This document shows positions 9,410 through 17,155 of a stretch of DNA of 39,909 nucleotides, in pieces. Every line of letters starts with the position of its first letter. Position 1 is the stretch's first letter. Source of the DNA: Streptomyces chilikensis. Lineage in GTDB: Bacteria; Actinomycetota; Actinomycetes; Streptomycetales; Streptomycetaceae. The stretch lies in assembly GCF_001642695.1 (NCBI RefSeq), contig NZ_LWCC02000095.1, forward strand, positions 49,611-89,519, written 5' to 3'. The position numbers and the translations under genes were made by a program. The notes below the pieces were generated by a model that searched no databases, had not been told where the DNA came from, and saw nothing but the letters and a program-made list of their open reading frames with translations.

Positions 9410-10240
9410 TCACTCCTTGACGAAGGCCAGCAGGTCCTCGTTGAGCCGCTCGGCATGGGTGGCGAACAGGCCGTGCGGGGCGCCCTCGTACGGCACGAAC
9501 CGGCTGCCGTCGATGAGTTCCGCCGTCCGCGGCCCGCACAGGGCGTAGGGCGCCGCGAGGTCCTCGGTGCCGTGGATGACGAGCGTGGGCACGGTGATCC
9601 CGGCGGTCTCCGCGCGCTGGTCGGTGGTGAACAGGGTGCGGTAGATCTCGGTCCCCGCCCGGGGCGAGGCCTCCAGGCCCGTGCTCACCAGCCATCGTGC
9701 GAGTTCGGACGACACCGGCAGGGCGGCCGGATCCGCGTTCGGGCCGCCGAAGAACGGCACGGTGCAGTCGCTCAGCCACTGGGCCCGGTCCCGCCGGATG
9801 GCCTCGGCCGTCTCGTCGAGGAGGGCGATGTCCAGCCCGTCCGGGTTGTCCTCGGTCCGCAGCAGGAACGGGGTCGTGGAGGCGACCAGTGCCAGCTTCG
9901 CCACCCGGCCGGCGCCGTACCGGGACAGGTAGCGCACGGCCTCGCCGCCCCCGACGGCGTACCCCACCAGCACCGCGTCCCGCAGGTCGAGGTGGTCGAG
10001 GAGGTCGGCGAGGTCGGCCGCGAGGGTGTCGTAGTCGTAGCCGTCCCAGGGGGTGTCCGAACGCCCGCAGCCACGCCGGTCGTAGGTGACGCAGCGCAGT
10101 CCCCGCTCGGCGAGGAAGGACGCCTGGAACTCCCACATGCGGGAGTCCATCATGGCGGTGCCCAGCAGGACGACGGGGCGCCCGGCACCCCAGTCCTTGT
10201 AGTGGAGCCGGGTGTCGTCCCTGGTCGTGACGTACGGCAT
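9410..10240 (-). CDS. Alpha/beta-hydrolase fold protein lacking the nucleophilic serine
   Basis: The 276-residue protein aligns with the arylesterase/non-haem chloroperoxidase group of alpha/beta hydrolases: VTYDRRGCGRSD (about 51-62), the nucleophile elbow, the acid region VIHGTEDLAAPY and the catalytic His region GAPHGLF. However, the elbow reads VGYAVGGGEA, so the catalytic Ser (GxSxG) is Ala95. The usual oxyanion-hole HG motif near residue 27 is LLGTAMMDS. Asp and His are kept. It is therefore unlikely to hydrolyse by the normal Ser mechanism; a cofactorless lyase, cyclase, dehydratase or binding role is possible. ATG at 10240 follows GGAAGGAAA. It is the last gene of the long minus-strand run, 61 bp after the MFS exporter. 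Confidence 0.85.
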   Translation of the reverse strand: MPYVTTRDDTRLHYKDWGAGRPVVLLGTAMMDSRMWEFQASFLAERGLRCVTYDRRGCGRSDTPWDGYDYDTLAADLADLLDHLDLRDAVLVGYAVGGGEAVRYLSRYGAGRVAKLALVASTTPFLLRTEDNPDGLDIALLDETAEAIRRDRAQWLSDCTVPFFGGPNADPAALPVSSELARWLVSTGLEASPRAGTEIYRTLFTTDQRAETAGITVPTLVIHGTEDLAAPYALCGPRTAELIDGSRFVPYEGAPHGLFATHAERLNEDLLAFVKE

Positions 10241-10301
10241 GGGCGTTTCCTTCCTCTGGCGGGCTCCGGTGAGCCTCTGGTGGCGGGGGGGGGGAGGCGG
10301 G

Positions 10302-11768
10302 TCAGCCGCGGGCGGCGCGCCCGGGTGCGACCAGCACCAGGGCCGCGGCGGCGAGGCCGAGCCCGACGAGCGGGACGAGCGTGAGCGAGAACGCGTCCGG
10401 GTAGGCGCCGGCGGAGCCGCCCGCCTCGGCGAGCGCCGGGAAGAAGACCGATCCGGCGACCGCCACCCCGAGGGCGGCCCCGCCCTCCTGCGCGGTGTTC
10501 ATCAGCCCCGACGCGGAGCCGGCGTGCTCGGGCACGGCCGCGCCCAGCACCAGGTTGGTCAGCGGCCCGGTGGTCAGGCCCATGCCCAGTCCGGCGACGA
10601 GCAGCATCGGCAGCAGCCAGAGCACGTTCCCCCGCGGGCCGAGCCCGTTCGCCGTGAAGGCGACGGCGGTGTAACCGGCCGCGAGGGTCAGCGGGCCGCA
10701 GGCCACGGTCCGGGCGGACAGCTTGCCGGCGAACCGCGCCGACACCAGCGAGGCGCCGAAGTAGCCGGCGCCCACCGCGAGGAAGACGAGGCCGGACTCC
10801 AGGGGCGACAGGCCCATGCCCTGCTGGAGGTAGAGGGCGAGGATGAAGAAGAACGACCCCATGGCCAGGAAGTAGACGACCGTGGCGGCCAGGCCCACCG
10901 TGAAGAGGCGGACCCGGAAGAGCGCGGGCTCGATCAGCGGCCCCGCGTTGTCCGCGGCCCGCCGGCGCAGGTGCCGGACGGTCACCGCGACCAGCACGGC
11001 GGCCCCGGCCAGACAGCCCCAGACCCACGCCGGCCAGTCCCGCTCCTGGCCCTCCAGGAGCGCGAACACGATGAGCGCGAGGGATCCGGTGACCAGCAGT
11101 GCGCCCGTCAGGTCCAGGCGGGTCCCTCCGGCGCCGCGCGACTCGGGGATCGTGCGCTTGACGAAGGCCAGCGAGACCAGGCACAGCGGGACGTTGATGA
11201 GGAAGATGGTCCGCCAGCTCAGGCCGGCCACGTCGACGCTGATCAGGGCCCCGCCGATGAACTGGCCGAAGACGCCGGCCAGCCCGACGATCAGGCCGTA
11301 GGTGGTGAAGGCCCGGCCGCGGGCGGCGCCGGTGTAGACCGTGCCGATGATGCCGAGGACCTGGGGGACCATCAGCGCGGCGCTCGCGCCCTGGGCGATG
11401 CGCGCGACCACCAGGAAGTCGATCGTCGGCGCGAAGGCGCAGGCCGCCGAGGTGATCATGAAGAGCGTCATGCCGAGGGAGAACATCCTCCGGCGGCCGT
11501 ACATGTCACCGAGCCGGCCGCCGGTGATGAGGCCCGCCGTGAAGGCGACCCCGTAACCGACGACGATCAGCTGGGCCTGGGCGGCGCCTGCCTGGAGGTC
11601 CGACCGGATGGCCGGAACCGCCACGTTGGCGATGAAGAAGTCGAGAACGGTGATGAAGGTGCCCACCAGCACCACCACGAGGGCACCGGCGGAGGGGGCG
11701 GCCGCCGGTGCCGGGGTGGGCCGTCCGCGTTCCTCGACGACGAGGTCCGGGCTTGCTTCAGAGGTCAT
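10302..11768 (-). CDS. MFS exporter, DHA2 (EmrB/QacA) type
   Basis: This 488-residue, very hydrophobic protein shows about 14 predicted transmembrane segments starting at residue about 27 (GALVVVLVGTFITVLDFFI). MFS motif A is GGRLGDMYGRRRMF (about 80-95) and the antiporter motif C region is GLAGVFGQFIGGAL (about 164-178). These are features of proton-driven drug exporters of the 14-TMS family. It lies 40 bp downstream of the P450 gene in the same direction. The gene probably exports the cluster product and gives self-resistance, the place VlmF-like transporters occupy in valanimycin-type clusters. The substrate cannot be read from sequence. Confidence 0.88.
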   Translation of the reverse strand: MTSEASPDLVVEERGRPTPAPAAAPSAGALVVVLVGTFITVLDFFIANVAVPAIRSDLQAGAAQAQLIVVGYGVAFTAGLITGGRLGDMYGRRRMFSLGMTLFMITSAACAFAPTIDFLVVARIAQGASAALMVPQVLGIIGTVYTGAARGRAFTTYGLIVGLAGVFGQFIGGALISVDVAGLSWRTIFLINVPLCLVSLAFVKRTIPESRGAGGTRLDLTGALLVTGSLALIVFALLEGQERDWPAWVWGCLAGAAVLVAVTVRHLRRRAADNAGPLIEPALFRVRLFTVGLAATVVYFLAMGSFFFILALYLQQGMGLSPLESGLVFLAVGAGYFGASLVSARFAGKLSARTVACGPLTLAAGYTAVAFTANGLGPRGNVLWLLPMLLVAGLGMGLTTGPLTNLVLGAAVPEHAGSASGLMNTAQEGGAALGVAVAGSVFFPALAEAGGSAGAYPDAFSLTLVPLVGLGLAAAALVLVAPGRAARG

Positions 11769-11808
11769 TGCGGCTACTCTCCTGTTTTTCGTATTTCGTG
11801 TTGCTCGG

Positions 11809-13014
11809 TCACCAGGTCACGGGGAGACTCGTCACCCCGTGGAAGACGGTGCCCCGGCGGAAGACCGTGCTCGGCTCGGCCGCCAGCCGGAGGGTGGGGA
11901 AGCGCCGCAGCAGGGTGCGCAGGGAGAGTTCCATCTCCATCCGCGCGAGCGGAGCGCCCTGGCAGTAGTGCGGGCCGTGGCCCCACTGGAGGTGGGCGCC
12001 GGTTTCCCGGTCCAGGTCGATGGTGCGGGGGCAGGCGAACACCGACTCGTCGTGGTTGCCCGCGGGGACGGAGATGACCACCGCGTCGCCCTTGGCGATC
12101 GGCACCCCGCCGAGATCCATGTCCTCGAGGGCCTGGCGGACCATCGCGTCCTGCGAGATCGACCAGTAGCGCATCGACTCCTCGACGTACTGCGGGACGA
12201 GGGCGCCGTCGTCGGCGGCCACCTTGGCGAACAGACTGTCGTCCCGCAGCAGTCCGAGGACGTTGAGGGCTATCTGGTTCGTGGTCGTCTCGTGGCCCGC
12301 CACCAGGACCAGCCGGGCGATGCCGACCAGTTCGTCCAGGGTGATCGTGCCGTTGGTGTGGTGCACGGCCAGCCGGCTGATCAGGTCGTCCTCGGGCCGC
12401 CGCGTCTTGCGGCGGGCCAGCTCGGCGAGGTAGTCGGACATCTCCACGAACGCGGCGTACGCCGCGGCCGGATCCTCCTGGGAGATGGTCACCTGGGTCT
12501 TCTCGATGAAGAACGGGGAGTCCTCGTCCGGGACGCCCAGCAGCCGGGCTATGACCAGCGTCGGCAGGGTCCGCGAGAACGCCGCGTGCAGGTCCGCCGG
12601 CTGTCCGAGTTCCGCGAACCGGTCGAGGAGGTCGTCGACGAGCCGCTGCACCGGCTCCTTGAGCCGGCGCACCCGGCGCATGGTGAACTCGGTCTGGATC
12701 AGCCCGCGCAGCCGGGCGTGTTCGGGGTCGTCCAGACGCAGGAACGAACTCGGGTTGCTGCCCGGGGGTAACTGGATGCGCACCGGCGCACCGGGCAGCC
12801 GCTCGTCGGCACTGAGCCGGGGATCGGACAGGGCCTGTCGCACGTCGGCGTACCGGGTCACCAGCCAGGCCAGCCGCGACTCGGTCGCCCCCTCCGGAAT
12901 GCGTACGGCGCAGGGCGGCGCCTTGCGCAGTTCGTCGAGGATCGGCGACGGCTCGCCGTTCTCGGTCCGGGCGAACGGCCAGTCCAGCACACGGGTCTGA
13001 GCATCGAGCGACAT
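11809..13014 (-). CDS. Cytochrome P450
   Basis: This 401-residue bacterial class I P450 is of typical length. The I-helix oxygen-activation motif is AGHETTTN (239-246), the K-helix ExxR is ESMR (E279-R282), and the haem-ligand loop is WGHGPHYCQG with Cys351. The usual first aromatic residue of that loop (Phe) is Trp here. It would hydroxylate, desaturate or epoxidise the pathway intermediate using electrons from a ferredoxin; the 7Fe ferredoxin at 37924-38250 is the only candidate partner in the window. Leu82 is a TTA codon (12769-12771), so expression should need bldA. ATG at 13014 follows AGAGGGG. Three 8-bp direct repeats lie 48 bp upstream (13062-13085). Confidence 0.93.
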   Translation of the reverse strand: MSLDAQTRVLDWPFARTENGEPSPILDELRKAPPCAVRIPEGATESRLAWLVTRYADVRQALSDPRLSADERLPGAPVRIQLPPGSNPSSFLRLDDPEHARLRGLIQTEFTMRRVRRLKEPVQRLVDDLLDRFAELGQPADLHAAFSRTLPTLVIARLLGVPDEDSPFFIEKTQVTISQEDPAAAYAAFVEMSDYLAELARRKTRRPEDDLISRLAVHHTNGTITLDELVGIARLVLVAGHETTTNQIALNVLGLLRDDSLFAKVAADDGALVPQYVEESMRYWSISQDAMVRQALEDMDLGGVPIAKGDAVVISVPAGNHDESVFACPRTIDLDRETGAHLQWGHGPHYCQGAPLARMEMELSLRTLLRRFPTLRLAAEPSTVFRRGTVFHGVTSLPVTW

Positions 13015-13061
13015 GGGGGAACCCCTCTGTGGGTCGGGTGCACTTCTTCACCTGCGTTACC

Positions 13062-13085
13062 TGATGTTCTGACGTTCTGACGTGC
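13062..13085. repeat. Three tandem 8-bp repeats upstream of the P450
   Basis: TGATGTTC, TGACGTTC and TGACGTGC follow each other without gaps in the 117-bp space between the P450 and MmgE/PrpD genes. On the coding strand of the P450 they read as GNACGTCA/GAACATCA units. They could be a direct-repeat regulator site for a P450 promoter, or chance. Confidence 0.4.
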
Positions 13086-13131
13086 GCCTGGAGCGGGAGC
13101 GATCACCTCCGTCCTTCGCGTGTGCCTGCGT

Positions 13132-14694
13132 TCAGTCGAGGAAGGCGGCCTCTATCCAGCGGCGCACGCCCGCCTTGCGCATGCGGTGCAGACGGCCCAC
13201 GGTGTCGGCCACCCGGCGCGGCCCTCCCACGGACAGGAACTTCTCCTGGACCATCTCGGAGTGCCGGGAGCGCGTGTCCGGGCCCGCGGCGCCGACCGGG
13301 ATCAGACGGGAACGGGAGAGGGTCCGGCCGTCCGCCAGCCGCACGACGACCCGGGCGCCGGTGGCCTTGGTGGAGCGGGAGAAGTCCCGGCCGTCGGCCT
13401 CCAGGCTGCCCACGAGGTCGACCAGTTCGTCACCGCCGAAGCCCCGCAGCCACGGGACGGCCAGCGGTCCCGCCTCGCGCACCGCCTCACCGAACGGGGC
13501 GTCCGAGAGGAAGAGTTCACGGGTCATCGTCGTGTCGTGCTCCAGCCGCACCCGGCGCGCCAGCTCCCAGCGCACGGGGTCCTCCAGCTGCGGCGCGGAG
13601 AAGTCGTCCACGGAGAACTCGCCGGTCAGCAAGGTGGTGGCGACCGGGTAGGGAACGTCCAGGACGAGAGCGCCCAGCGGGGAGCGGGGGCCGTCGACGT
13701 ACCGGGCGGCGCGCTCCCCCGCGAACAGCGTGTACAGGGACGCCTCCACCACGATCTCCCGCACGTCCTCCGGGCGCAGCGGACCGATGTCGCGGTGGAT
13801 CTCGGCGGCGCAGTCCACGGCCGCGTCGATCCCGGGACCGCCGGGGTGCATCTTGAACGAGAGGGTCTCGGTGTGCCAGCGGCGGCCGAGCCCCTTCGCC
13901 ACCGCCTGGGGCAGCGGAACCGTCGCGAACCGGTCGAGGAAGCCGTCCTGGTGTTCGAGGATGTCGGGGGCGCCGCGCAGTCCGGCGGCGGCCGCGTCGC
14001 ACGCGTCCATCGCGGTGCGGACCGGCGTGAAGGTGTTGAACAGGCGTGCGTCACTGGCCAGGAAGGCGCGCATCAGCGGCCAGTTGGGCATGGCGAAGGC
14101 GAGCCCGAAGGCGTTCTCCCACTGGTCCGCCGGGGCCCGGTCGCAGTGCAGCCGGCCGGCCACCGCACCGGCCAGGTGGGTGTGCACGGCGCTCTGTCCG
14201 CGCAGGGGGCCGAGGGTGGCCGAGGCGGTGATGCGGGCCGCGCACTCGTTGGCCGCGACCACCGCGGTCAGCAGCGACAGTCCGTCGAGCTGGCGGGCGT
14301 ACGCGAAGGCCAGGGGCACGGCGACGGTGGAGTTGGACAGATGGCCGGCGTAGGCGGTGTCGTCGAGGTTGAGCCAGGAGCCGAGGGCGGCGAAGACGCT
14401 CGCCGCGGTGCGCGGGTCGCGCTGCATGGGGTGGCCGAAGGCGGCCACCAGGCGGCGTCCCAGGGGGTGCTGGAGGCCCGCCCGGATCGAGGCGATCTGG
14501 GAGAGCACCTGGCTGGCCGCGAGCTTGAGGACACGGCAGGGAATCTGTTCGGGACGCAGGTTCGCGGCCCAGTGGGACAGTTCGCGCAGCGGTGTGTCCG
14601 TGGGCGGGCGGGAGCGGGTGGTGGGCCGCGCCTGGCCCTCCCACTGCTCGCACAGGGCCCTGACCACGCTTTCGCTGAGTACAGCAGCCGTCAT
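13132..14694 (-). CDS. MmgE/PrpD family lyase, VlmK-like
   Basis: The 520-residue protein belongs to the MmgE/PrpD family (2-methylcitrate dehydratase, cis-aconitate decarboxylase). Segments typical of the family are ASVFAALGSWLNLDDTAYAGHLSNSTVAVPLAFAYA (about 86-122, described by position), ANECAARI and the KMHPGGPGIDAAVDCAAEIH region. In valanimycin biosynthesis the family member VlmK eliminates phosphate from the VlmJ-phosphorylated seryl side chain to give a dehydroalanine-type alkene. A VlmJ-like kinase gene lies two genes upstream in the same operon, which supports that role over propionate metabolism (no methylcitrate synthase is present). ATG at 14694 follows GAGAAGG. It is longer than ordinary PrpD (about 450-480). 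Confidence 0.85.
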   Translation of the reverse strand: MTAAVLSESVVRALCEQWEGQARPTTRSRPPTDTPLRELSHWAANLRPEQIPCRVLKLAASQVLSQIASIRAGLQHPLGRRLVAAFGHPMQRDPRTAASVFAALGSWLNLDDTAYAGHLSNSTVAVPLAFAYARQLDGLSLLTAVVAANECAARITASATLGPLRGQSAVHTHLAGAVAGRLHCDRAPADQWENAFGLAFAMPNWPLMRAFLASDARLFNTFTPVRTAMDACDAAAAGLRGAPDILEHQDGFLDRFATVPLPQAVAKGLGRRWHTETLSFKMHPGGPGIDAAVDCAAEIHRDIGPLRPEDVREIVVEASLYTLFAGERAARYVDGPRSPLGALVLDVPYPVATTLLTGEFSVDDFSAPQLEDPVRWELARRVRLEHDTTMTRELFLSDAPFGEAVREAGPLAVPWLRGFGGDELVDLVGSLEADGRDFSRSTKATGARVVVRLADGRTLSRSRLIPVGAAGPDTRSRHSEMVQEKFLSVGGPRRVADTVGRLHRMRKAGVRRWIEAAFLD

Positions 14695-14731
14695 GGCGCG
14701 ACATACCTTCTCTACGGGGAGGACGCGGGGA

Positions 14732-14766
14732 GGGCGGGGGCGCCGGTGCTCCGGTCGCCCCCGCCC
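14732..14766 (-). terminator. Intercistronic GC hairpin between NTF2-like and MmgE/PrpD genes
   Basis: Arms 14732-14742 and 14756-14766 are perfect 11-bp complements (GGGCGGGGGCG) with a 13-nt loop. It sits in the 87-bp gap after the NTF2-like gene and before the MmgE/PrpD gene, both on the minus strand. It may attenuate read-through or stabilise the upstream message rather than end the operon. Confidence 0.45.
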
Positions 14767-14781
14767 GCCGCGCGTGCGGGA

Positions 14782-15150
14782 TCAGGCGCCGGGAACCTTG
14801 TCCAGGAACCCGTAGACGCCGTTGATGCGGCCGTCGTCACCGGTGACGAGGACGTCGAAGCCGATCGCGACGGGCTCGGCGCCCGCCTCGGTCACCAGGC
14901 CCCACTGGAAGCGGGCGATGTTGTGGTGGGTGTCCACCGCACCGTGCAGCTCGAAGGAGAGTCCCTTGAACTGCTCCTGGGCACCGGCGATCACGGCCCC
15001 GACGCCGTCGTGTCCCTCGACGGCGGCGAGCGGGTCGATGTACGGGGCGCCGGGCGCGAAGAGCTCGGCGATGCCCGCCGCGCGCTTCTCGGCGTCCGTC
15101 TCGTTCCACAGCGCCAGGTACTGGGTGACGGTCTGGGTGAGGTCGCTCAT
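14782..15150 (-). CDS. NTF2/SnoaL-like small protein
   Basis: This 122-residue protein has the cone-shaped NTF2-like fold pattern. An N-terminal helix (VTQYLALWNETDAEKRAAGI) is followed by LFAPGAPYIDPLAAVEGHDGV, the standard SnoaL-type start. Beta strands with ARFQWGLVTEAG and AIGFDVLVTGDDGRI follow, ending INGVYGFLDKVPG. Family members act as ketosteroid-isomerase-like enzymes, polyketide cyclases or accessory proteins. ATG at 15150 was preferred over an in-frame ATG 18 bp upstream because GAAGGAGA stands 6 bp before it. It sits between the kinase and lyase genes, so it may assist the late phosphorylation/elimination steps or act as an isomerase. No catalytic assignment is possible. Confidence 0.8.
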   Translation of the reverse strand: MSDLTQTVTQYLALWNETDAEKRAAGIAELFAPGAPYIDPLAAVEGHDGVGAVIAGAQEQFKGLSFELHGAVDTHHNIARFQWGLVTEAGAEPVAIGFDVLVTGDDGRINGVYGFLDKVPGA

Positions 15151-15244
15151 GGCGGTCTCCTTCTTCATGTGATGGTGGTGGCTGCCGGGCCGTCAGGTGT
15201 GCCGGTCCGGCGGGGAGAACGAGGTCCCGGGAGGCCCGGGGAGG

Positions 15245-16204
15245 TCAGGGTCGTTCCTGCGCGGGAGCCCACACGGCGAGGGCGCCGGGCATGACCTCGA
15301 AGGTCGCCGACGGGCCGATGCCGTGCTGGTACTCGCCGTCGTGCTCCAGGGGCAGCCGCCGGCCGTCGGTGCGTTCCACGGTGACGGTGCGGCCGCGGGC
15401 GTAGACGGTGTCCGGGAGCCCCATGTGGGCCGCCGTCCTGGTGAGTTCGGGAACGTCGGCGGCGGGCACGCCGCCTCCGATGACGCAGACGTCGAGCAGT
15501 CCGTCGTCGAGGAGCGAGTCGGGCAGGACGAGGTAACGCCCGCCCCGGTACCGGCCGCCGCCGACGTTGGCGAGGACGGTCGGGCCCTCGTGCACCACGC
15601 GGCCGTCGACGGTGACACGGCCCGGGTACGGGACGTACCCGGCCGCGGTGTCGGCGAACGCCTTGGTGTACAGGTCCCTGCCCGTCAGGGGGATGTCCCG
15701 CGCCCTGATCAGCGCGTCGGCGATCACACCGGAGCAGGCGCCCAGGTAGACGCACTGCCCGGTCTCGGTGAGGCGGGCCAGGTCGAGGCGCCGCAGCCGG
15801 GCGCTGCCGCCGGCGCCCGGGTCGGTGAGGACCGCTTTGAGGGATTCGGTCCAGGGACGCTCGCCCCACAGCATCTTGTAACCGGAGTTGCCGGTACCGC
15901 CGGGCACCACGGCGAGCGCGGCGCGGCCGGGCACGGAGGCCAGTGCCTGCACGACCTCGCGGACGGTGCCGTCCCCTCCGACGACGACCACCAGGTCGGG
16001 TGCACGGCCCGGCCCTTCCAGGGCACGGCGCACGGCGACGGTGGCGTCGCCCGGTGCCGTGGTGAGGTGGATGTCGACGTGCTCCAGACCGCCGGCGCAC
16101 AACTCCGCCACGTCACGCACCAGCTGGGGGCTGTGACTGCCGGAGGCGGGATTGGCCAGCACCAGGGCCCGGGTCGGGCCCTGGTCCGTGGCGTTGTCTG
16201 CCAT
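15245..16204 (-). CDS. Diacylglycerol kinase-like small-molecule kinase, VlmJ-like
   Basis: The 319-residue protein has the DAGK catalytic fold: NPASGSH near the N-terminus, VVVVGGDGTVREVVQAL (about 71-87) with the GGDGT nucleotide motif, and VVPGGTGNSGYK. The C-terminal domain is the YegS/DgkB type beta-sandwich. These ATP-dependent kinases phosphorylate a hydroxyl. In valanimycin biosynthesis VlmJ, a DAGK homologue, phosphorylates the seryl hydroxyl of valanimycin hydrate before VlmK eliminates it. The MmgE/PrpD partner is two genes downstream. ATG at 16204 follows GAGGAG. The upstream 159-bp gap carries three GTCAG repeats with an 11-bp period (16301-16327), suggesting an activator-controlled promoter for this operon. 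A lipid-kinase housekeeping role is the alternative but does not fit the context. Confidence 0.88.
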   Translation of the reverse strand: MADNATDQGPTRALVLANPASGSHSPQLVRDVAELCAGGLEHVDIHLTTAPGDATVAVRRALEGPGRAPDLVVVVGGDGTVREVVQALASVPGRAALAVVPGGTGNSGYKMLWGERPWTESLKAVLTDPGAGGSARLRRLDLARLTETGQCVYLGACSGVIADALIRARDIPLTGRDLYTKAFADTAAGYVPYPGRVTVDGRVVHEGPTVLANVGGGRYRGGRYLVLPDSLLDDGLLDVCVIGGGVPAADVPELTRTAAHMGLPDTVYARGRTVTVERTDGRRLPLEHDGEYQHGIGPSATFEVMPGALAVWAPAQERP

Positions 16205-16300
16205 CGGGCGTACTCCTCGGGATCGTGGGGGGCACCGGTGGGGGCGGGGCCGGGCCCGGACGGTTGTCGGGCGCGGCCTCCACAACGGTGCCAAAAGGTG

Positions 16301-16327
16301 CTGACACGGCTCTGACGTGCTGCTGAC
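16301..16327 (-). promoter_or_regulatory. SARP-like triple direct repeat, GTCAG every 11 bp
   Basis: On the minus strand, GTCAG starts at 16327, 16316 and 16305, exactly 11 bp apart, about 100 bp upstream of the kinase gene start (16204) and facing it. SARP activators bind heptameric direct repeats one helical turn (11 bp) apart. The last copy lies in CCGTGTCAGC, the same 10-mer family (CSGTGTCAGC) found twice in the central divergent promoter at 26067-26121. Confidence 0.6.
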
Positions 16328-16363
16328 GCCCCGGACCCGGCCGCCGACGGGCCGGCGGGGAGC

Positions 16364-17155
16364 TCAGCGCGCGGCCGAGGCGACGACCCGTTGCAGCCGC
16401 TGGGCGAAGTGCATCGTGACGGCCTGCGCGTGGGCGTCGATGTAGAAATGGCCGCCGGGGTACTCGCTGTGGCCGAGGTAGGCCGGGCTGCGCCGCGCCC
16501 ACTCCTTCATGGCCTCCGGGTCCTCCTGGAGCGGGTCGGAACGGCCCCCGTAGGAGGCCAGCGCGCAGCGGACCCCCGCCTTGTCGTCCACGTACTGCGC
16601 GGCGACCCTGAGGTCGGCCCGCAGGGCCGGGACCACCAGGGCGAGCATCGCCGGGTTGTCGTAGATCTCGGCGGGGAAGGACCCCAGGCGCTTGATCCAC
16701 TCGACCAGTTCGGGCTCCGGCATCCGGCTCTGCTCCTCGGTGGGCGCGTACCAGCCCACCGGCGACCAGCCGGACATGCCGACCATGACGGGGGACGGGC
16801 CGCCCTCCTCCTCCATCCGGGTGGTCAGCCGGAAGGCGAGCTGGGCGCCGAGGCAGTGTCCGAAGAAGGCGAAGGGCCGGTCGTCGAGGTCGTCGAGCAC
16901 CGCTTCGTGGAGGGCGTCGACCAGCGGGTCCCAGTCCTCGTACATGGTCTCGGTGCGGCGGTTGTGGCGGCCGGGCAGGGTCACCGCCTGGGCGGCGATG
17001 TCGGCCGGGAGCAGCTTCTCCCAGTCGCGGTAGATGATGGCGCCGCTGCCCGCGTGCGGCAGCAGGAAGAGCCGTACGGAGGCGTCCGGGGACGGCTCGA
17101 CGGGGTGGAACCACTGGCCTGTACGGGACATGTCCATGCCTATGGCACTGGTCAC
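16364..17155 (-). CDS. Type II thioesterase with Cys nucleophile
   Basis: The 263-residue protein is a TEII of the alpha/beta-hydrolase fold, which frees blocked acyl groups from PKS carrier proteins. It shows FLLPHAGSGAIIYRDW (about 30-45), TLPGRHNRR (59-67), the nucleophile elbow FGHCLGAQLAF, the acid region GGRSDPL and the His region PGGHFYID. The elbow residue is Cys101 (codon TGC) where family members usually have Ser (GHSMG). Cys in this place occurs in some thioesterases that form amides or strained lactones, so an active enzyme is likely. The GTG start at 17155 overlaps the stop of the upstream luciferase-like gene by 4 bp (GTGA) and follows AAGGAGG. The long C-terminal lid matches TEII. 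Confidence 0.9.
   Translation of the reverse strand: MTSAIGMDMSRTGQWFHPVEPSPDASVRLFLLPHAGSGAIIYRDWEKLLPADIAAQAVTLPGRHNRRTETMYEDWDPLVDALHEAVLDDLDDRPFAFFGHCLGAQLAFRLTTRMEEEGGPSPVMVGMSGWSPVGWYAPTEEQSRMPEPELVEWIKRLGSFPAEIYDNPAMLALVVPALRADLRVAAQYVDDKAGVRCALASYGGRSDPLQEDPEAMKEWARRSPAYLGHSEYPGGHFYIDAHAQAVTMHFAQRLQRVVASAAR

Noticed and set aside
13132-14694. Methylcitrate-cycle PrpD or itaconate-forming cis-aconitate decarboxylase
   Set aside because: No methylcitrate synthase/lyase is nearby and a VlmJ-like kinase shares the operon, so the VlmK-type lyase role fits better. Family membership alone does not exclude the other reactions.
15245-16204. Housekeeping lipid (diacylglycerol) kinase
   Set aside because: The fold is shared, but the position between the thioesterase and the NTF2/PrpD genes and the SARP-like promoter point to a pathway kinase.
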